A stretch of DNA of 56,286 nucleotides from Verrucomicrobiota bacterium (GTDB lineage Bacteria; Verrucomicrobiota; Verrucomicrobiia; Limisphaerales; UBA8199): assembly GCA_012517205.1 (NCBI GenBank), contig JAAYVL010000173.1, forward strand, positions 1 to 56,286. Reading direction: 5' to 3'. The notes below the pieces were generated by a model. That model did not search any database. It saw nothing but the letters and a program-made list of their open reading frames with translations, and was not told the DNA's origin. A program made the position numbers and the translations under genes. Positions 49,086 through 56,286 of this stretch are shown in pieces. The first letter of the stretch is position 1; each line of letters opens with the position of its first letter.

Positions 49086-52000
49086 TCAACGGCGCCCCGG
49101 CTGGAGCAATTTCAGCATCTCGGTGACATGCCGGGTTTCGTCCCCGCGGGCTTGGGCGGCGGCCAGGTGGCGCTCGTAATAGTGGATGGCGGTATTGGTG
49201 TCCTTTCGCTGCAAAGCGATTTCAGCCAACCCGGAGTAGGTGCTGTAAACGTCGGGAAAGGTTTTGAGGAGGGTGTTGCATTCCGCTTCGGCCGCCTCCA
49301 ACTGGCCGGTGCGCAGATAGGCCAGCGCCAGGGAACGGCGGGTGGCATAGCGGTTGGTCAGGGACAGCGCGCGGGTCAGCGCCGGGATGGCATTCGAGAA
49401 CTGGTGCATTAACACGTACAGATTGCCCTGGTCGGACAGGGAATTGGCGTCCAGGGGATCGCGCTGCAGGCGCTGGTCAATGACGCGCAGGGCTTCCGCG
49501 TAACTTCCCTGCGACATAAAGGCGGCGAGGGCGCGGTCGTACACAAAGGGATTGTTGGGGTGGGTGGCCAGCAGTGCGTGGATGATTCCGTGCGCTTTGG
49601 GGCGGTTGGTGACGGCGAACCACACCTTGGCTTCCGTCAGCGCCAGGGTCACCTCGTTGGTCAACCCGAGCGGCTGCCAGGCGGGGTTGGCTTTAATTTC
49701 CTTCACCCATTGGAGCGCCCAGCCGGGGCTGAGGCCTTCGGCGCAAACATCCGCGAGCAACAGGCGCGCGGGCAGGAAATCCGGCACCAGTTGGGTGACC
49801 CGCTCGAATTGCTGGCAGGATTGGCGCAGCAGGCCGGTGTGGGCGAACCCCAGGCCCAGTTTGAAGCAGGCATTCGGCTCGTCGAACGGGCCGTTGTCGG
49901 CCAGCAGTTGCACGATATTGCGGTATTTGCCGAACTGCTCTTCCAGCGAGGTGTCGTCGGCGATCGTCAACGGTTGGCGCGCCCGCAGGTTGTGGTTGCA
50001 CTGCAGATTGATCCGGGCGGGAACGTTGTCCGGGTTTAAGTCCCGGGCCAGCTCGAAGCACGGCGTCGCCGCCTGTTCCTGGCCGTTGCGCTGCAGTTCA
50101 ACGCCCCAATAGTTCAGGGCGCGGGAATACCACCCGGCCAGCAGCCTGGCGTTAACGGGCGGCGGTGTTTGGAGCCGCGCCATCTTCAGCAGCCACCGGG
50201 AAAATCCGGAGCGCGGGAGTTCATTGGTGGAGACCAGTTGCAGCACGGGTTTTACGGCCGCCGGGATGGCCTGCTGCCAGAAGGCCTGGCCGGACGCCAG
50301 TTCCTCCGCGGTCAGCGGCGGGGGGCTGAGGAGGTCGCGGGGATAGGGCTTCATTTCGTGGAGCAGGCCCTGGGACTGCGGGTAGAAATGATTGAGCAGC
50401 GGCCCGTAGCTGGGCGGAAGACAGCAAAGCCGGTTGCTTTGGGCCACGCGGGCCAGCAGTTGCACCTGGCGCAAAGCATTCAGCGGCACGTTGTAATCCG
50501 GGAGAAGCTGCGCGGACGCGGGAGAGGCCGGCCAGCGGCCGGGGTATTTCCGGCTCAACCAGTCGCGGTACGGCTGCAGCGGCAGGCTGTTCGCGTCCAC
50601 CGGCAGATAACGATTCGCGCTGCCTTCCCGGCCCCAGGCCGCGCACAGGAGCTTGAGGTGAATCGGGTCCTCGCTGAACACGACGGCTCCCTCCGGCGGC
50701 AGCGAACCCGCCGCCAGCCGGACATAGCGATCCAGGTGCGGCGCCAGGGAGGCGCGCAGCACGGGAATGTTTACCAAAAGCATCGCGGCCAGCAGCAAAC
50801 CGGGCAGCGCCGTGACGGCCAGGGAGATTCCCCGGTAGAGGACGCGCCGAAAGTTCTGCCGCCGGGTGAGGCGCACGCGCATGACGGGGCCGAAAAACAC
50901 GAGGAAGAAACCGCTGTAATAGCCGATGCTCAGGACGGTGAGATAATAGAACGTCAGGAAGGGCAGCCGCACGTTATAATGATAGGCAATCTGGCGGGGG
51001 CTGCAGGACGGCCCGCAGACAATCCACAAGCAGAGCAGCAGAAGGAAGGCGTGCGCCAGATACAGGATGGCCATGACCGGGTCGAACCGGATGCGGCCCA
51101 GGCCGCCGCCTAATCGGCCCCAGCGGATGCTCAGCAGCAGAACCGGCAGCAGCGAGCCAACCGCCAGCAGCAGCGCCATCTCGCGGTGGAAACGGAAGAA
51201 CACGCGATAGACCAGGCGGAGCGGGAATTGATAAGCCATCGCCGCCTCTTTCAGCGCCGTCCAGAAACCCATCCCCGAAGCCGGGGAGAGCGCCTGCACC
51301 AGCGGCAGCAAGAGGAAGAGCGACAGGCCCGCCAGCCCGAGCAGCATCATGCGCAGCAGAAAGCGCAGATCGGCGAATAGCATAGGTTTGAAGCTGCGCC
51401 GCCGGAATTGATCCAGGCGCTGAAGCGTGCGCAGGCGGAAGAAGCTGAATTGTTTGGTCCGGACAAGCGCCACCCCGAAGATCGGCAGGAAGCCGGCCAT
51501 GGCCCAGTTGTTGGCCAGGGCGACGCCAAAAAGAAACGCCGCCCGGTCCAGCCACGCAGGCCGCGCGTCGAACCGGTGCTCCAGCAGGCAGCGGATGACG
51601 CAGGCGAACATCAGCAGGTCCAGCATTTCGCCCGAAGCGCTGATGGCGTGTTCCCAAAAGGTTAATTGCAGCCCCAGCGCGAGGGCCGCCAGGACAATCG
51701 GAGCCCAGGCCTGGGGCGCCGTGAGCAGCGCGCGCGGGTCCGGGATCAGCTCGCGCTGTTGCGGCAGCCGGTCATACGGCAGCAGCGCCACGGTGCGCGC
51801 CAGGGTCAGCAGGGTCAGCGCGGCGCAGACGGCGGTGAACCCATTCAGAGCCAGGGGAATCCAGGAGGCCGGCAGCAAGCGGAACGGGCTGGTCAGCAAG
51901 AGCAGCAGCGGCTGGGAGAGCGCGGGCTGCCAGTCCCAGCCGTTGACCCGGCTCACCAGCGCGAGGTTGTCGAAGGTCACCCAGCGGTTCAGCGTCGCCA

Positions 52001-52091
52001 GGTAAACCACCAGGGCGGCCGCGCCGGCCACCCACGGCAGGCGGTCGAGCGCAAAACGGCGCTCGGGATTGGGTGTGGATTCAGCATTCAT
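49086..52091 (-). CDS. DUF2723-like membrane glycosyltransferase with C-terminal TPR domain
   Basis: A 1001-residue integral membrane protein. The N-terminal half (about 15-480) has about 11 hydrophobic helices and the DUF2723/GT117-like opening VVYLATLNRWVTFDNLALVSRVNGWDWQPALSQPLLLLLTSPFRLLP (residues about 26-72, landmarks YLATL and LTSPFRLLP). An extracytoplasmic region follows (about 480-650). The C-terminal third is tetratricopeptide repeats (ACFKLGLGFAHTGL, NPFVYDRALAAFMSQGSYAEAL, SNAIPALTRALSL, AEIALQRKDTNTAIHYYERHL). Such proteins are thought to transfer lipid-linked sugars to proteins or glycans outside the cell membrane. The ATG at 52091 fits better than 52139. It may be co-transcribed with hemC 71 bp upstream. 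Confidence 0.8.
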   Translation of the reverse strand: MNAESTPNPERRFALDRLPWVAGAAALVVYLATLNRWVTFDNLALVSRVNGWDWQPALSQPLLLLLTSPFRLLPASWIPLALNGFTAVCAALTLLTLARTVALLPYDRLPQQRELIPDPRALLTAPQAWAPIVLAALALGLQLTFWEHAISASGEMLDLLMFACVIRCLLEHRFDARPAWLDRAAFLFGVALANNWAMAGFLPIFGVALVRTKQFSFFRLRTLQRLDQFRRRSFKPMLFADLRFLLRMMLLGLAGLSLFLLLPLVQALSPASGMGFWTALKEAAMAYQFPLRLVYRVFFRFHREMALLLAVGSLLPVLLLSIRWGRLGGGLGRIRFDPVMAILYLAHAFLLLLCLWIVCGPSCSPRQIAYHYNVRLPFLTFYYLTVLSIGYYSGFFLVFFGPVMRVRLTRRQNFRRVLYRGISLAVTALPGLLLAAMLLVNIPVLRASLAPHLDRYVRLAAGSLPPEGAVVFSEDPIHLKLLCAAWGREGSANRYLPVDANSLPLQPYRDWLSRKYPGRWPASPASAQLLPDYNVPLNALRQVQLLARVAQSNRLCCLPPSYGPLLNHFYPQSQGLLHEMKPYPRDLLSPPPLTAEELASGQAFWQQAIPAAVKPVLQLVSTNELPRSGFSRWLLKMARLQTPPPVNARLLAGWYSRALNYWGVELQRNGQEQAATPCFELARDLNPDNVPARINLQCNHNLRARQPLTIADDTSLEEQFGKYRNIVQLLADNGPFDEPNACFKLGLGFAHTGLLRQSCQQFERVTQLVPDFLPARLLLADVCAEGLSPGWALQWVKEIKANPAWQPLGLTNEVTLALTEAKVWFAVTNRPKAHGIIHALLATHPNNPFVYDRALAAFMSQGSYAEALRVIDQRLQRDPLDANSLSDQGNLYVLMHQFSNAIPALTRALSLTNRYATRRSLALAYLRTGQLEAAEAECNTLLKTFPDVYSTYSGLAEIALQRKDTNTAIHYYERHLAAAQARGDETRHVTEMLKLLQPGRR

Positions 52092-52162
52092 GCTTTCGCA
52101 AGCGGCCTTATTGAACCACACAACGGCGGCCAAGGCCACTTAATATGTTTCCCCCGCCGGGT

Positions 52163-53242
52163 TCAACTAAAAGCGCCCGCTCCGTCCGCCTCGCTTGGCC
52201 GGCCAACCTCGGGCGGCGGCGGGTTGAGCGCCGCGGCCACCTGCCGCCCCAGCTCGAGCGCTTCCGCCACGGGCCCGCGGGCCTCCGCCCGGCGGAGCTG
52301 GCCGTCCACCAGCGCGCGGGCGCGCAGGTGGAGGCAGCTGCCCGCGACTTCGGCGTAGGCGGCGACGGGGCTTTGGCAGCCGCCGCCCATGGCGGCCAGG
52401 AAGGCGCGCTCGGCCAGGACGCATTGGCGCGTGTTGAAATGGTTGAGCCGCTCGCAGATAGCGGCCAGGCGCTCGTCGTCCGCGCGAATCTCAAGGCCCA
52501 GCGCGCCCTGGCCGGCGCAAGGCAGCATCTCCTCCAGGTCAAGGACCGTCGCCCGCAAGCCGTCCGGCACCGCGTCGCCCTGGAGCCAGCCATCCGGGCT
52601 GATGCGGAAGTTAAGCCGGGCCAGGCCGGCCAGCGCCAGCACGGTCGCGTCCAGCTCCGGCCGTTCGGCCAGCCTTTGCAGGCGGGTGACCACGTTGCCA
52701 CGGAGATCCGCAAGGCGGAGGGCGGGATTCCGCGCGAGCAACTGGGCTTTGCGCCGGGTGCTGCTGGTGGCCACCGTCGCGCCGGACGGCAGCCCCGCCA
52801 CGGTCAGCCCGGGCGGGAACCCGCGGCGGGCGGATTGGCCGGGCGACCATTCGGCCGCCTGCCGGTCGGCTTCGGCGGCGCGCAGGTAATCGGCATCGCG
52901 GTAGAGCAGCACATCGCGCGCATCCGCGCGCTTGCCAACGGCGCCCAGGCAAAGCCCCGGCGGCAGTTCCGTGGGCAGGTCTTTCAGGCTGTGCACCGCC
53001 AGGTCGGCGCGATGCTTGAGCAGGGCCACTTCAAGCTCCTTGGTAAAGAGTCCCTTGGGCAGGGTTTTGCCGGCCTGCGCCAGGGCAGCCGTCGCGAGCT
53101 TGTCGCCCGTGGTCTTGATGAGCTTCAACTCGAAACTCAGCTTCGGAAAGGCGGCGCGGCACTGGTCCAGCACCCGGCGGGCCTGGGCCAGCGCCAGGGC
53201 GCTGCCGCGGGTGGCCAGGATGATGGGGCGGGAGACGGGCAT
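52163..53242 (-). CDS. hemC: Porphobilinogen deaminase (hydroxymethylbilane synthase)
   Basis: Condenses four porphobilinogens to hydroxymethylbilane in haem synthesis. Landmarks are ILATRGSALALAQA (8-21), TTGDK, LFTKELE, LAVHSLKDLPTELPPGL (81-97), TSSTRRKAQLL, LRGNVVTRL (180-188) and the dipyrromethane-cofactor Cys289 in MGGGCQSP. The protein has 359 residues against about 310 in E. coli. The extra length is an insert at about 118-151 (rich in Arg, Ala and Gly) and a Pro-rich C-terminal tail. It follows hemA with a 181-bp gap that holds no other gene I can see. Confidence 0.96.
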   Translation of the reverse strand: MPVSRPIILATRGSALALAQARRVLDQCRAAFPKLSFELKLIKTTGDKLATAALAQAGKTLPKGLFTKELEVALLKHRADLAVHSLKDLPTELPPGLCLGAVGKRADARDVLLYRDADYLRAAEADRQAAEWSPGQSARRGFPPGLTVAGLPSGATVATSSTRRKAQLLARNPALRLADLRGNVVTRLQRLAERPELDATVLALAGLARLNFRISPDGWLQGDAVPDGLRATVLDLEEMLPCAGQGALGLEIRADDERLAAICERLNHFNTRQCVLAERAFLAAMGGGCQSPVAAYAEVAGSCLHLRARALVDGQLRRAEARGPVAEALELGRQVAAALNPPPPEVGRPSEADGAGAFS

Positions 53243-53423
53243 GGCGGGTCAGAGGGCGGAGAGACGGCGAAGGCTCCGCGGGCGCCGCCGCCAACGATGC
53301 CGGGCCGACGGGCCGCCGGGCCGATACGCCCCCCCCCGCCAAAGCGCAGCGTCTTTCCGCGCCCGCGGCCTCGTTGCCAGCCATTCCATCAAGGTCATAA
53401 AACTCTTTCCCGCCCCGGCCCCG

Positions 53424-54482
53424 TCACTCATGCCCAAACGCCACCCGCACCCCGCCGCGCCACATTCCGCCCCCCGCGTCTTCCAGCAGCGCCAGCGCCT
53501 TTTCGCGGATGATCTGCTCGCAGCGGGCCACTTCCTGCCGGCGCTGTTTGAGGTAATTGTCGGCGATGGCCTGCAGATCATCAATGTTGTAGAGGTAAAC
53601 ATTCTCCAGGAAATTGACTTCCGGCTCAATGTCCCGGGGCACGGCCAGGTCAATGAGCAGCAGGGGACGGTTGCGGCGCCCCGGCAGCAGCGGCGCCAGC
53701 CGGGCGCGATCGAGCAGGTAATGCGGCGCCGCGGTGCTGCTGATGACAATATCCACGCGCGCGAGCTCCTCCAGCCAGTCCGCGAAGGACACCGCGCGGC
53801 CCCCCAGTTCCGCGGCCAGCGCCCGCGCCTTGTCGGACGAACGATTGGCCACCGCCAGGCCGCGGGCGCCGCGCGAAACCAGCGCGCGCGCAGTCTTTTC
53901 GCTCGTGTCGCCCGCGCCGACGACCAGCACCTCGCGGTCGCCAAGGCGGCTGAAAACCTTTTCCGCCAGCTCCACGGCGACCGACCCGACGGAGACGCTG
54001 CCGCGCTGGATGTTGGTTTGGGTGCGGATGTGTTTGGCGACGTTGAAGGCGCGCTGAAAGGCCCGGTTGAGCCGGGCGCCGGTATGGCCATGCTGGCGGG
54101 CCAGCTCATACGCCTGTTTAAGCTGGCCCAGAACCTCCGTTTCCCCGAGCACCATCGAATCCAGCCCGCAGGCCACGCGGAAAAGATGCTGGACGCTTTG
54201 CGGCTCGCCCAGCGCGTAAATCCCCCCGATCTGCGCGTCGGGGCAATCCTGGGACGCCAGCAGGAATTCCCGCAGCCCGGCCAGGGCGCGGGCCGGCTCC
54301 CGCGGCGTGGCGGCGTAGATCTCAACGCGGTTGCAGGTGGACAGGATGACCGCCTCATCAGCGGCGCCCGAGCCTCGCAGCGACTCCAGCGCCGCCGGCA
54401 CGCCCGCCGCGTCAAACGCAAAGCGCTCCCGCACCGCCACCGGCGTGGCATGATGACTCAGGCCAAGGACGAGAATCGGCAT
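53424..54482 (-). CDS. hemA: Glutamyl-tRNA reductase
   Basis: Reduces glutamyl-tRNA(Glu) to glutamate-1-semialdehyde, the first step of C5-pathway tetrapyrrole synthesis. The 352-residue protein has GLSHHATPVAVRER (7-20), the catalytic Cys50 in LSTCNRVEIY, the specificity segment GLDSMVLGETEVLGQLK, an NADPH domain with VLVVGAGDTSEKTA, VANRSSDKA, and the dimerisation helix with LYNIDDLQAIA. It is slightly short of the usual 410-450, lacking part of the C-terminal dimerisation domain. The ATG at 54482 is preferred over TTG at 54491. It lies between ccsA/hemX and hemC in one strand-consistent cluster. Confidence 0.95.
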   Translation of the reverse strand: MPILVLGLSHHATPVAVRERFAFDAAGVPAALESLRGSGAADEAVILSTCNRVEIYAATPREPARALAGLREFLLASQDCPDAQIGGIYALGEPQSVQHLFRVACGLDSMVLGETEVLGQLKQAYELARQHGHTGARLNRAFQRAFNVAKHIRTQTNIQRGSVSVGSVAVELAEKVFSRLGDREVLVVGAGDTSEKTARALVSRGARGLAVANRSSDKARALAAELGGRAVSFADWLEELARVDIVISSTAAPHYLLDRARLAPLLPGRRNRPLLLIDLAVPRDIEPEVNFLENVYLYNIDDLQAIADNYLKQRRQEVARCEQIIREKALALLEDAGGGMWRGGVRVAFGHE

Positions 54483-54558
54483 GGGAAGCAATCAGGCACA
54501 CCCGCCGCGCCGGCTCCGGCCGCGGACGACGCCCTGGGGCGGATGCGGAAAGTGGCCA

Positions 54559-55386
54559 TCATGGGTTATGCAGCGGCGACAGGACATTGGTGCCCCAGAA
54601 GGTCAGCAGCACAAAGAGGAAGCTGCCCAGGACCCCCAGCGCGAAGCGGCGCCCGCCCTGGGCAAAGCGCCAGCGCCAAATAATCAGGCCCAGGTAAAGC
54701 AGCCAGACCCCCACCGACCAGACAATCTTCGGATCCCCGCGGTACGCCTGGGGATGCTCCAGGCGCGCCAGCGCCAGCCCGCCGACCCCCAGCCCCAGCG
54801 TCAGGAAAACAAATCCCGCAGCCAGCAGCCGTTCCGCCGCCGCCGCCAGCCGCTGGATCGGCGGCAGGAGCGAACTGATCGCCCGCAGCTTGTGGACCTT
54901 CAAGTTGCGTTCCTGGGTGAGAAACATCAGGGCCGCCGCCGCGCTGAGGCCGAACGCGCCGTAGGCCAGCGAAAGCAGCGCGGCGTGCAGGCTCATCCAG
55001 AGAGTCCCCAGCCCGGGCCAGACGCTCGGCGGGGTGTCCAGCCCGGGCATCAGGGCAAACACCCCCAGCGCAAAAAGCGCCGGCGACACAAACGCGCCCA
55101 GAAACCGCAACCGCGCCCACAGCCCGATCCCCAAATAGCCCCCCACGATGCTCCACATGATGAACAGCGTGGCCTCGTAAAGGTTGGTGACGGGGCAGCG
55201 GCCCAGGTGAAACCCGCGCAGCAGCATCGCCGCGCTGTGCGGGCCAAAGGCCGCCAGCAACAGCAGATAATTAATGCGATTATCGCGGCGGAACCCATTG
55301 CGCCACAAAAACACCGAATACACCAGGCTCAGCCCGTAAAGGGCCACCGCCAGCAGGAACAGGTGTCGGTCCGTCAACCAATCCAT
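54559..55386 (-). CDS. hemX: CcsA/HemX-type cytochrome c assembly membrane protein
   Basis: A 275-residue inner-membrane protein with eight predicted helices. The order and landmarks follow the cytochrome c assembly protein family (PF01578): NGFRRDN after helix 1, AAMLLRGFHLGRCPVTNLYEATLFIMW (about 53-79, landmark CPVTNLYEA), SLHAALLSLAYGAF, RALQ-like RRFALGVLG, and the C-terminal FWGTNVLSPLHNP. In Firmicutes and related groups the gene upstream of hemA is hemX, which lowers HemA levels; CcsA itself handles haem in cytochrome c maturation. Position just upstream of hemA and hemC favours the HemX role. Confidence 0.82.
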   Translation of the reverse strand: MDWLTDRHLFLLAVALYGLSLVYSVFLWRNGFRRDNRINYLLLLAAFGPHSAAMLLRGFHLGRCPVTNLYEATLFIMWSIVGGYLGIGLWARLRFLGAFVSPALFALGVFALMPGLDTPPSVWPGLGTLWMSLHAALLSLAYGAFGLSAAAALMFLTQERNLKVHKLRAISSLLPPIQRLAAAAERLLAAGFVFLTLGLGVGGLALARLEHPQAYRGDPKIVWSVGVWLLYLGLIIWRWRFAQGGRRFALGVLGSFLFVLLTFWGTNVLSPLHNP

Positions 55387-55464
55387 GCCGCAAGGTTAAC
55401 CCGCCCCAAACCCGGCGCAAGCGGCAATTGCCGCCCGCCGGACGCTCCCCGGCGCGGGAGCGGG

Positions 55465-56286
55465 TCAGGCCCGGACGCGCCCCGGAAGGCGGCCTCCGGG
55501 CGGCAACGTCTCCTCGCTCGCCCGCCCCTTCCCGTCCAAACGCAGCACCCGTTGAATCGAGGGCGGGATTTCATCCAGCCGATGAGTAATATAAAGGGCG
55601 GTCACCGCCCCGGCCCGCAGCAGCTCGTCCACGGCGCCGATGAACAGCGCGCGGTGCGCCGCGTCCAGCCCCTGGCACGGTTCGTCCAGCGCCAGCAAGC
55701 GCGGCCGCTTGACCAGCGCCCGCGCCAGCAAAACCATCCGCTGCCCGCCCGCCGACAATCCGAACAGCGGCGTCCCGGCAAAGCCCAGCAACCCAAACCG
55801 GCGCAGCCAGCGCCGCGCGGCGGCGGCCTGGCCCCGGGTGACCGGCTCGAACAGGCCAATGGAATCGTGAAACCCCGACGCCACCACCTCGAAACACGTA
55901 GCCGCGGCCTTGAAATGCAGATGCAGCTCGGGCGAAACCCAGCCAATGTGGCGCTTGATATCCCACTGCGACTCGCCGCCGCCCCGGCGCCGCCCAAACA
56001 CCGTCACCGCGTTGGTATAGACCTGCGGATGATCGCCCAGCACCAGCCCCAGCAGCGTGGTCTTGCCGGCGCCGTTGGGCCCCAGCACCGCCCAGCTTTC
56101 CCCCGCCCGCACCGTCCAATCGAGCTCGCGCAAAATAACCCGGCGCCCGTGGCGGACGGTGACCCGGCGCAGCGCCACCAGGACGGGCGGCGGCGATCCC
56201 GGCGGCGCGGAACGCGCGCCAACCCCGCGCGCCCCGGCCGTCACGGCGGGGCGCCCGGCGCTGCGCGCGGGCGGCTTCCTGGCCCA
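55465..56286 (-). CDS. ModF/PhrA-like ABC ATPase, probably partial at the right edge
   Basis: The visible ATPase domain has Walker A GPNGAGKTT, the signature LSAGGQRMVLLARAL, Walker B RLLALDEPCQGLD and the switch His in ITHRLDE. The segment SQWDIKRHIGWVSPELHLHF and SGFHDSIGLFEPVT closely follow the second domain of E. coli ModF, a protein with two ABC domains and no membrane partner. The frame is open to the window edge: a GTG at 56244 could start it, but the codons before (from 56286) stay open and read as a Pro/Arg/Ala linker. So a first ATPase domain may lie outside the window. It precedes ccsA/hemX, hemA and hemC on the same strand. Confidence 0.82.
   Translation of the reverse strand, partial: WARKPPARSAGRPAVTAGARGVGARSAPPGSPPPVLVALRRVTVRHGRRVILRELDWTVRAGESWAVLGPNGAGKTTLLGLVLGDHPQVYTNAVTVFGRRRGGGESQWDIKRHIGWVSPELHLHFKAAATCFEVVASGFHDSIGLFEPVTRGQAAAARRWLRRFGLLGFAGTPLFGLSAGGQRMVLLARALVKRPRLLALDEPCQGLDAAHRALFIGAVDELLRAGAVTALYITHRLDEIPPSIQRVLRLDGKGRASEETLPPGGRLPGRVRA

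Overview
ORGANISM. The window is GC-rich, densely coded on both strands, and reads as a chromosomal segment of a Gram-negative bacterium of the Verrucomicrobiota, most likely near Limisphaerales/Pedosphaerales. This is inferred from gene content and is not proven. Indicators are many secreted or Tat-exported sugar enzymes (sugar isomerase, Gfo/Idh/MocA oxidoreductases, GH20 hexosaminidase, a C-type sulfatase, SSS symporter), an exosortase-associated TIGR04073 lipoprotein, a DUF2723-like glycosyltransferase fused to TPRs, a BBP2-type porin and the order pgk-tpiA-secG. I found no rRNA, tRNA or CRISPR. Recurrent TTGAC(A/T)-16/17-TANNNT promoters are visible, and several end only 5-9 nt before a start codon. 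LAYOUT. 1-11.1 kb: a gene cut by the left edge, a repeat-bearing gap, an exported TIM-barrel isomerase, a secreted beta-propeller, a HAD phosphatase overlapping glpD, pgk-tpiA-secG, an exported oxidoreductase, rsmD and a short AMP nucleosidase. 11.2-20 kb (minus strand): a metallo-hydrolase, a coupled SSS symporter and GH20 hexosaminidase (GlcNAc or chito-oligosaccharide use), a toxin-antitoxin pair whose antitoxin is very small, an exported glycosidase-like protein with an HTH-like N-terminal part, a hypothetical and a methyltransferase. 20-23.6 kb: NUDIX-tadA, then a DegT aminotransferase and a Gfo/Idh oxidoreductase. 23.6-24.6 kb: a non-coding island with copy 1 of a palindromic repeat element. 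24.6-28.5 kb: a divergent rhamnulokinase-like kinase, an EEP lipoprotein, ispE and the TIGR04073 lipoprotein. 28.6-33.8 kb: a compact four-gene operon with its own promoter, encoding a WXG100-like protein, a 178-residue helical protein, a 68-residue small protein and a 1342-residue membrane FtsK/EccC-like ATPase. 33.9-41.9 kb: ileS, a sulfatase, a Cys-rich small protein, a porin with a structured leader and strong terminator, and a pilC/gspF homologue. 41.9-42.9 kb: a second non-coding island of lower GC with copy 2 of the element in opposite orientation. 42.9-49 kb: purC-xerD, an NAD-dependent epimerase, a hypothetical, a candidate small RNA, a secreted glycosidase-like protein and a methyltransferase. 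49-56.3 kb (minus strand): the glycosyltransferase-TPR protein, hemC, hemA, ccsA/hemX and a ModF-like ABC ATPase that runs off the right edge. HOW IT FITS. Most of the window is housekeeping (glycolysis, haem, purine and isoprenoid synthesis, rRNA and tRNA modification, translation) interleaved with carbohydrate scavenging. The two items that best fit a little-described system are the WXG100/FtsK-like operon, which looks like a minimal type VII-like export machine in a diderm, and the pair of about 330-350 bp elements whose palindrome-flanked centres lie in opposite orientation relative to their flanks.
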